Source: Chrysoperla carnea
Taxonomy: Eukaryota > Arthropoda > Insecta > Neuroptera > Chrysopidae
Length of the DNA: 64,000 nucleotides
Direction of reading: 5' to 3'
Assembly: GCF_905475395.1 (NCBI RefSeq)
Contig: NC_058337.1
Span: 103,286,368 to 103,350,367, forward strand
Part shown: positions 59,696 through 64,000 of the stretch, piece by piece
Layout of the letters: each line of letters starts with the position of its first letter
How positions within the stretch are numbered: the stretch's first letter is position 1
Position numbers and translations under genes: made by a program
The notes under the pieces: model-generated
Database searches by the model: none
What the model was told of the DNA's origin: nothing
What the model saw: only the letters and a program-made list of their open reading frames with translations

Positions 59696-59707
59696 AATGT
59701 CGAGATT

Positions 59708-60550
59708 GGTTTTGTAAATGCTACTAATATCATGAAATTGTATGAGGAATAATTAGTTGAATAGGTAATATCGATGAATTTTTTACAAAATATAAATATT
59801 CCGTAAACGAAATGACAAAAAATATAATTAAAATTAAAATCTATATATAAAACGATAAAACAAGATATCGATTTTTTAAAAGATCGCAAATGGTATTTGA
59901 CGGCATATACTATGTTTGACATAAGAACTCCATGCTAAATTTTGTTTTGTGAGAAAGCGATACAAACAACTCTTTAATAGTCTTGAAACTCTTTTATAGT
60001 TGTTCGAAAAATAAATTTTTCTCTCATATTTGTTACATAAATGAATTTTTATTAAAGCAAAAAAATTAACAAATAATGGATATTCAATTAGAAACAGTAA
60101 ATGTTCTTTGACAGACTCCAATCAATAATTGTCTTGTAAGCAATTACGCTTCCAATTCGACTCCTGTGAATCAATTTTTGCTATGGATATGGCTAGCATC
60201 GAGTTCAAAGCGTACATTACTTTAAAATTATTTTTACTTTTTTGCATTTTTTCAAACGGTTATATTTTTTGTACTTTTTACATTTTACACATATTTGTGA
60301 ATTTAGATCTACCTTCGTACGCTATAAATAAAGTCAGTTACACGTATTAGTCCATATGTGAACTTTTGACCTTATTTTGATGAAAATAAAAAAACAAGGG
60401 GCAATTTTTGTACCAACTTCGAAGTATACCCTATCCAATAAAAAGATGTAGTCGAAATCGGACTTCTCTGTAGTTATAAGTATTCATACGAAAAAAGAAA
60501 CAGGCAAGGCAGCCTTTGGGGACTGAAAATAGAACTAAGTAATTTGTGAA
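59708..60550. other. Intergenic DNA, no gene seen
   Basis: Only short chance ORFs are present (for example 59876-60121 minus and 60129-60350 plus), with no recognisable motif, splice signals or conserved composition. Confidence 0.5.
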
Positions 60551-60625
60551 TTTTATGGCGGAAGTGCAAATAAATACATTTGAATAGTAAGATGTAATGT
60601 AATATATTATTTATATGCGTTTCCA
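60551..60625. repeat. Miniature foldback with ATGGCGGAAGTGC / GCGTTTCCACCAT tips
   Basis: 'ttatggcggaagtgcaaataa' is mirrored 40 bp later by 'tttatatgcgtttccaccat'. This 75-bp element shows the same tip motif found near the larger foldbacks at 1.7, 36.1, 51.4 and 54.7 kb. Confidence 0.75.
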
Positions 60626-61104
60626 CCATTATTTCATGGGTCTTAATTTTTGGTGCGGAATCCAAAATTTTGTGGTGGACCTAATTGTGAATCTAAAACA
60701 TTCTCGTATCCACTTGAACACACATACAAAATTTCTTCAACGCTGAGGAGGACGCCAGTTCCATGATTTTTGTTCACTCAAAAAGTGCACAACGTGCCAA
60801 AAGAAGTTTTAACTTCAATAGTGTATATACGAATTGATTTGAGAACGTTCTACGGTTTTTTGTCGGTTAAAAAGTTAAAACTAGAATAGCCACCATATTT
60901 ATACAACCATTTATTTTACTGCCATTATTATTGATTTGACAATAATATGGTAAAATATTGTAAATATTTCCATCTATATCTTCATAACATTATACAAACA
61001 TTTAGTAAACATTAGCACAGTAAAAAAATGTACTTATTACATGAAAATATGTTTTCAAATGACATTAAATATTTTCTTGAATCAAGAAAGTAGTTTAATT
61101 TTTA

Positions 61105-61165
61105 AATAGTCAAATACTTATTTTCTTGAATTAAGTATTGAGATCGTTGAATCATAATTACTTGT
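61105..61165 (+). repeat. Short repeat shared with GST intron 1
   Basis: It matches 21145-21205 ('caaatacttattttcttga', 'cttgttata.aa'). Confidence 0.6.
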
Positions 61166-61609
61166 TATAAAAACATCAACAGCCAAGTAAACACGTTAAC
61201 TTCAATCCAGTAATTTTTATACTCTATATATATTAAAATAGGAGATTGGAATAAATTTCTTTTATCACTTAAGATGAAGAATTCTTTTCTCACTTCACGA
61301 ATAAAAAAGTGAAGTTCGTTTTTAAAAATCTTTAAAAATCGTTTTTAATACTAGTATGCAAGATATAAATGTTTAAAATTATTAATTAAACAAAGAGGAA
61401 GATACCCACTAGTGATGTCATACGTGGGTATCGCCATAAAGATTACATATAAAACTTTGTTTTGCTAAAAGGAGATGGGTAACCTTTGAATGCAATCTTT
61501 GATTGCTTATAACTTCTTCGTTTTTTAATCAATTTTAATTTCACTTACAAATTTTGACATGGTATCAAGTCTAGTTTTACATTTTTATGGGTAATTTGTA
61601 CAATTTGAA

Positions 61610-61790
61610 AATCGACAGGGGCGGTTTTTCCTGCAAAGAGAAGCGATTTTCTTGAAACATAGCTAAAACGCTCTCCATTAAATTTCTTTTCAAACAAAAC
61701 AACAACAACAAAAAATCGGTTCATCCGTTTATGAGCTATAACCCCACAGACACATATAGCGATCAAGCTTCGCCAATTATAAAAATGTAC
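61610..61790 (-). repeat. Interspersed repeat, copy 3 of the 425-760 family
   Basis: 'gaaacatagctaaaacg', 'ctctccattaaatttctttt', 'aaaatcggttcatccgttta' and 'acagacacata' align with the other copies. A (AAC)n stretch interrupts it. Confidence 0.65.
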
Positions 61791-61962
61791 CTAGAGTATT
61801 TAAATAATTAACTACTCGCTAACTATTCACTTGTTAAAAATAGCACGTTTATTTTTCTTGTAGATAAGACTTATATTAATTAAAACCCCCATATAAACGA
61901 GTTTTCTGCCTCGTACACAACATTTTTTTTAAAGGATATATAACATAAATTTCTTTAAACAA

Positions 61963-62076
61963 TGACGTCATATACCTACATACTGTATAGGTATAGTATA
62001 TGTATTATAATATGTAAAATAGCTTTAGGTATAGATTTATGATGACGTCATATATACAACATAAATAATGACGTCA
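61963..62076. promoter_or_regulatory. Three CRE palindromes (TGACGTCA) within 114 bp
   Basis: Perfect palindromes at 61963-61970, 62043-62050 and 62069-62076. A near match, TGACGTAT, is at 62139-62146. This is the densest part of the cluster. The sequences between them are rich in 'gtatag/tatatgta'. They could be a CREB-responsive element array or part of a local repeat. Confidence 0.55.
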
Positions 62077-62529
62077 TTATATGGTATAGTATATGTAATA
62101 TACATGTAATATACATTACATTATGTATGATATAATGATGACGTATTAAAAATAATATTGATTTTTAAATGTATAGCGCGGTATAATAAGGTTCTATATA
62201 TATAAACATTTTATTTTCGAGGTTAAGGTCTTGTATAATATACACCGAGTGCCACCAAAGTAACGTTACTGCCCAAGAACTCTCCATGACAGCATTTTTT
62301 TTAACGTTTCAAATAAAAATTTTGAGTATCAAAAGAATCTATTGATATAGTGACCAAATTTGTATGATCTAGAGAAATGACTATGGTCGAAATCATGAAC
62401 CTTAGTTTCAAAATTTCAAATAGAAACTCCCATTCTTACACAATCTATATATGAAATATATCAAGGTATACTAAGATTAGTTCCAAGTTTGCAACACTTA
62501 AAAATATTGATGTTACGAGAAAAATTTGG

Positions 62530-62770
62530 GTGTAAATAAAATCCATTTCCGATTGTCCGTTCGAATGTCTGCCCGCCCGTCTGTTTGTCCGTCTATGGAC
62601 ACGATAACTCAAAAAGAGATATCAAGCTGAAATTTTTATAGCGTGCTCAGGACGTAAAAAGGGAGGCTAAGTTCGTAAATGAACAGCATAGGTCAATTGG
62701 GACTTGGGTCCGTAGGATTCATATTTTAAACCGTTCGAGATAGAGCAAAAGTTTTAATGTAATAATTAAC
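62530..62770 (+). repeat. Interspersed repeat, copy 2 of the 1-310 family
   Basis: It is the reverse-complement match to 1-310 ('gtccgtctatggacacgat', 'caggacgtaaaaa', 'cataggtcaattggga', 'ttgggtccgtagga'). Confidence 0.78.
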
Positions 62771-62779
62771 CGATTAACC

Positions 62780-64000
62780 GATATTTCACAAAATTATTAA
62801 TTAACTCCGACAACTACCTATACTTGAAGCTTTTTACAATTTAAATGTGCTTTTCTCTTTAGTTTACTATTGTTGGCCTTATAAACGACTTTTAGAAAAA
62901 TCTATTTTCAAATATTTAAAAAAAAATGATCCTTTCAAAAGTTCTTGAACTGTCCCGTTACTTTTGCGATACCTTGTATTCAAACACAACATACAAACAT
63001 AGAATGCCTCCTACTGAAAGTACAGGAATAGGATGTTTGTTAAAAAAAATGTAGAAAAATATAATAAGTATACAAGGGCTTGCACTGAGGCTTCTACCCG
63101 CAAAAACTTCCTTTTTTTGAATTGTCGGAGTGTTACTTGTGGAAAATTTATTATAAATATGAAAACGAAACAAATTTTTGAAATTTACATAAAAAATTTA
63201 ATTTTTTCCGACATTTTCGGCAAATAGCTTGACCGATTTCAATGCGATTTTATTTTGAAGCATGTTTAACTGCGATGAAAAAGGAAAATATATCCAAACG
63301 TTTATAGAATTATCGTATTTGCTAACCATAAATACACCCATATGGTATGAACACAGGTCAATACGCTGCTGGACTTTGGAAGAACAAAAGAAAATAATAA
63401 TAAAGTCAAAAATTGTTAAAATATTTAGGTACTCATTTTACTTTTATTGTAGGAAATTTTATTTTGTTTTTTTTTTCCGTAATAAAAAATGCAAATGGAA
63501 ATTTTCTAATTATGAATACTTTATTCGATCCTGCGATAAGTTGCATTCAGGTTTTTTCTAGGCAGACTTTCCGATACAGATAAAAATGTTATTCTTTTTA
63601 AGTGTTCCTCTCTATATGTTTATTACAAAAATATCATGATATGCAAGTACTATCGGAATCATGAACTTTTCTATGCAATATCCTTTTTTTTATTTTAATA
63701 GATTGAGTTTTTAATTGAGGAAAATTTATCGGAATTTTTTTTATTTATTTGTAAAATTTTCAGTAAACAAGTGCCTGATACCCCTTGGTTGTTTAATTGG
63801 TATAATAATTGATAATCTATTCAAACGCATACAAATTCTCTGTTTTGTTCCTAACATGTCAGAAACGCAGCTCAAAATTTTTTACATATTAATTTTTAAC
63901 AAAATTGAATTTATAAAATTTAAAACTAAAAAATATTACAGTGTTACATCGGGTTTTTTATTTTAAATTTTGGAAATTTCATTTGTATACAAAAAAATTT
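62780..64000. other. Right end of window, no gene supported
   Basis: ORFs at 63033-63227, 63262-63561 (99 codons) and 63715-63966 are Phe/Lys/Ile-rich, as expected of AT-rich non-coding DNA. None shows a recognised motif. The 99-codon one has a potential donor after 'atttag' at 63428, but no support for a gene. Confidence 0.45.

Noticed and set aside
63262-63561. 99-codon ORF with a Myb/SANT-like 'RCWTLEEQKK' stretch
   Set aside because: Only a few residues resemble the motif. The rest is F/K/Y-rich AT-driven sequence with no conserved helix pattern.

Overview
The window looks like nuclear DNA of an insect. It is very AT-rich, its genes have short GT-AG introns, and the proteins are recognisably arthropod: an insect sigma-class GST, STAM, CSN8 and an Hr38-type (NR4A) nuclear receptor with long Q/N/S/T homopolymers. 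The order cannot be fixed from sequence alone. Most of the rest is intron and intergenic DNA filled with short inverted-repeat elements.

Layout. 1-4369: interspersed repeats and a foldback, probably the intron or upstream region of a + strand gene whose last exon is 4370-4762. 4853-5997: three consecutive long hairpins. 7705-9790: CSN8 (-, four exons) with a TIR element in its last intron. 10724-10981: an unrecognised + strand exon-like ORF. 11301-16909: STAM (-, six exons, complete, 558 aa). 18987-19860: two tandem + strand exons, each encoding a nearly identical 22-23 aa peptide and each with its own 3' splice site and polyadenylation signal. 20218-21720: sigma GST (-, three exons, 202 aa). 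21721-29450: gene-poor AT-rich DNA. 29759-38632: the 3' part of Hr38 (-, two coding exons; any further 5' exon is not identified). 38633-64000: no confident cellular gene. This stretch holds several MITE/foldback families, a 320-bp inverted-repeat pair, a 5'-truncated non-LTR retrotransposon with a 12-bp target-site duplication, and nine perfect TGACGTCA (CRE) palindromes between 54.1 and 62.1 kb.

How the parts relate. The genes are functionally unrelated: cullin deneddylation (CSN8), endosomal ubiquitin sorting (STAM), conjugation or prostaglandin-type metabolism (GST), and an activity-regulated transcription factor (Hr38). The CRE cluster lies on the 5' side of Hr38. Because NR4A genes are established CREB targets, a distal activity-responsive enhancer is a reasonable hypothesis. 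The best candidate for something undescribed is the duplicated micropeptide at 19044-19115 and 19727-19795. In the 19 aligned codons, six differences are synonymous and one is V/I, the pattern expected of a selected short protein.
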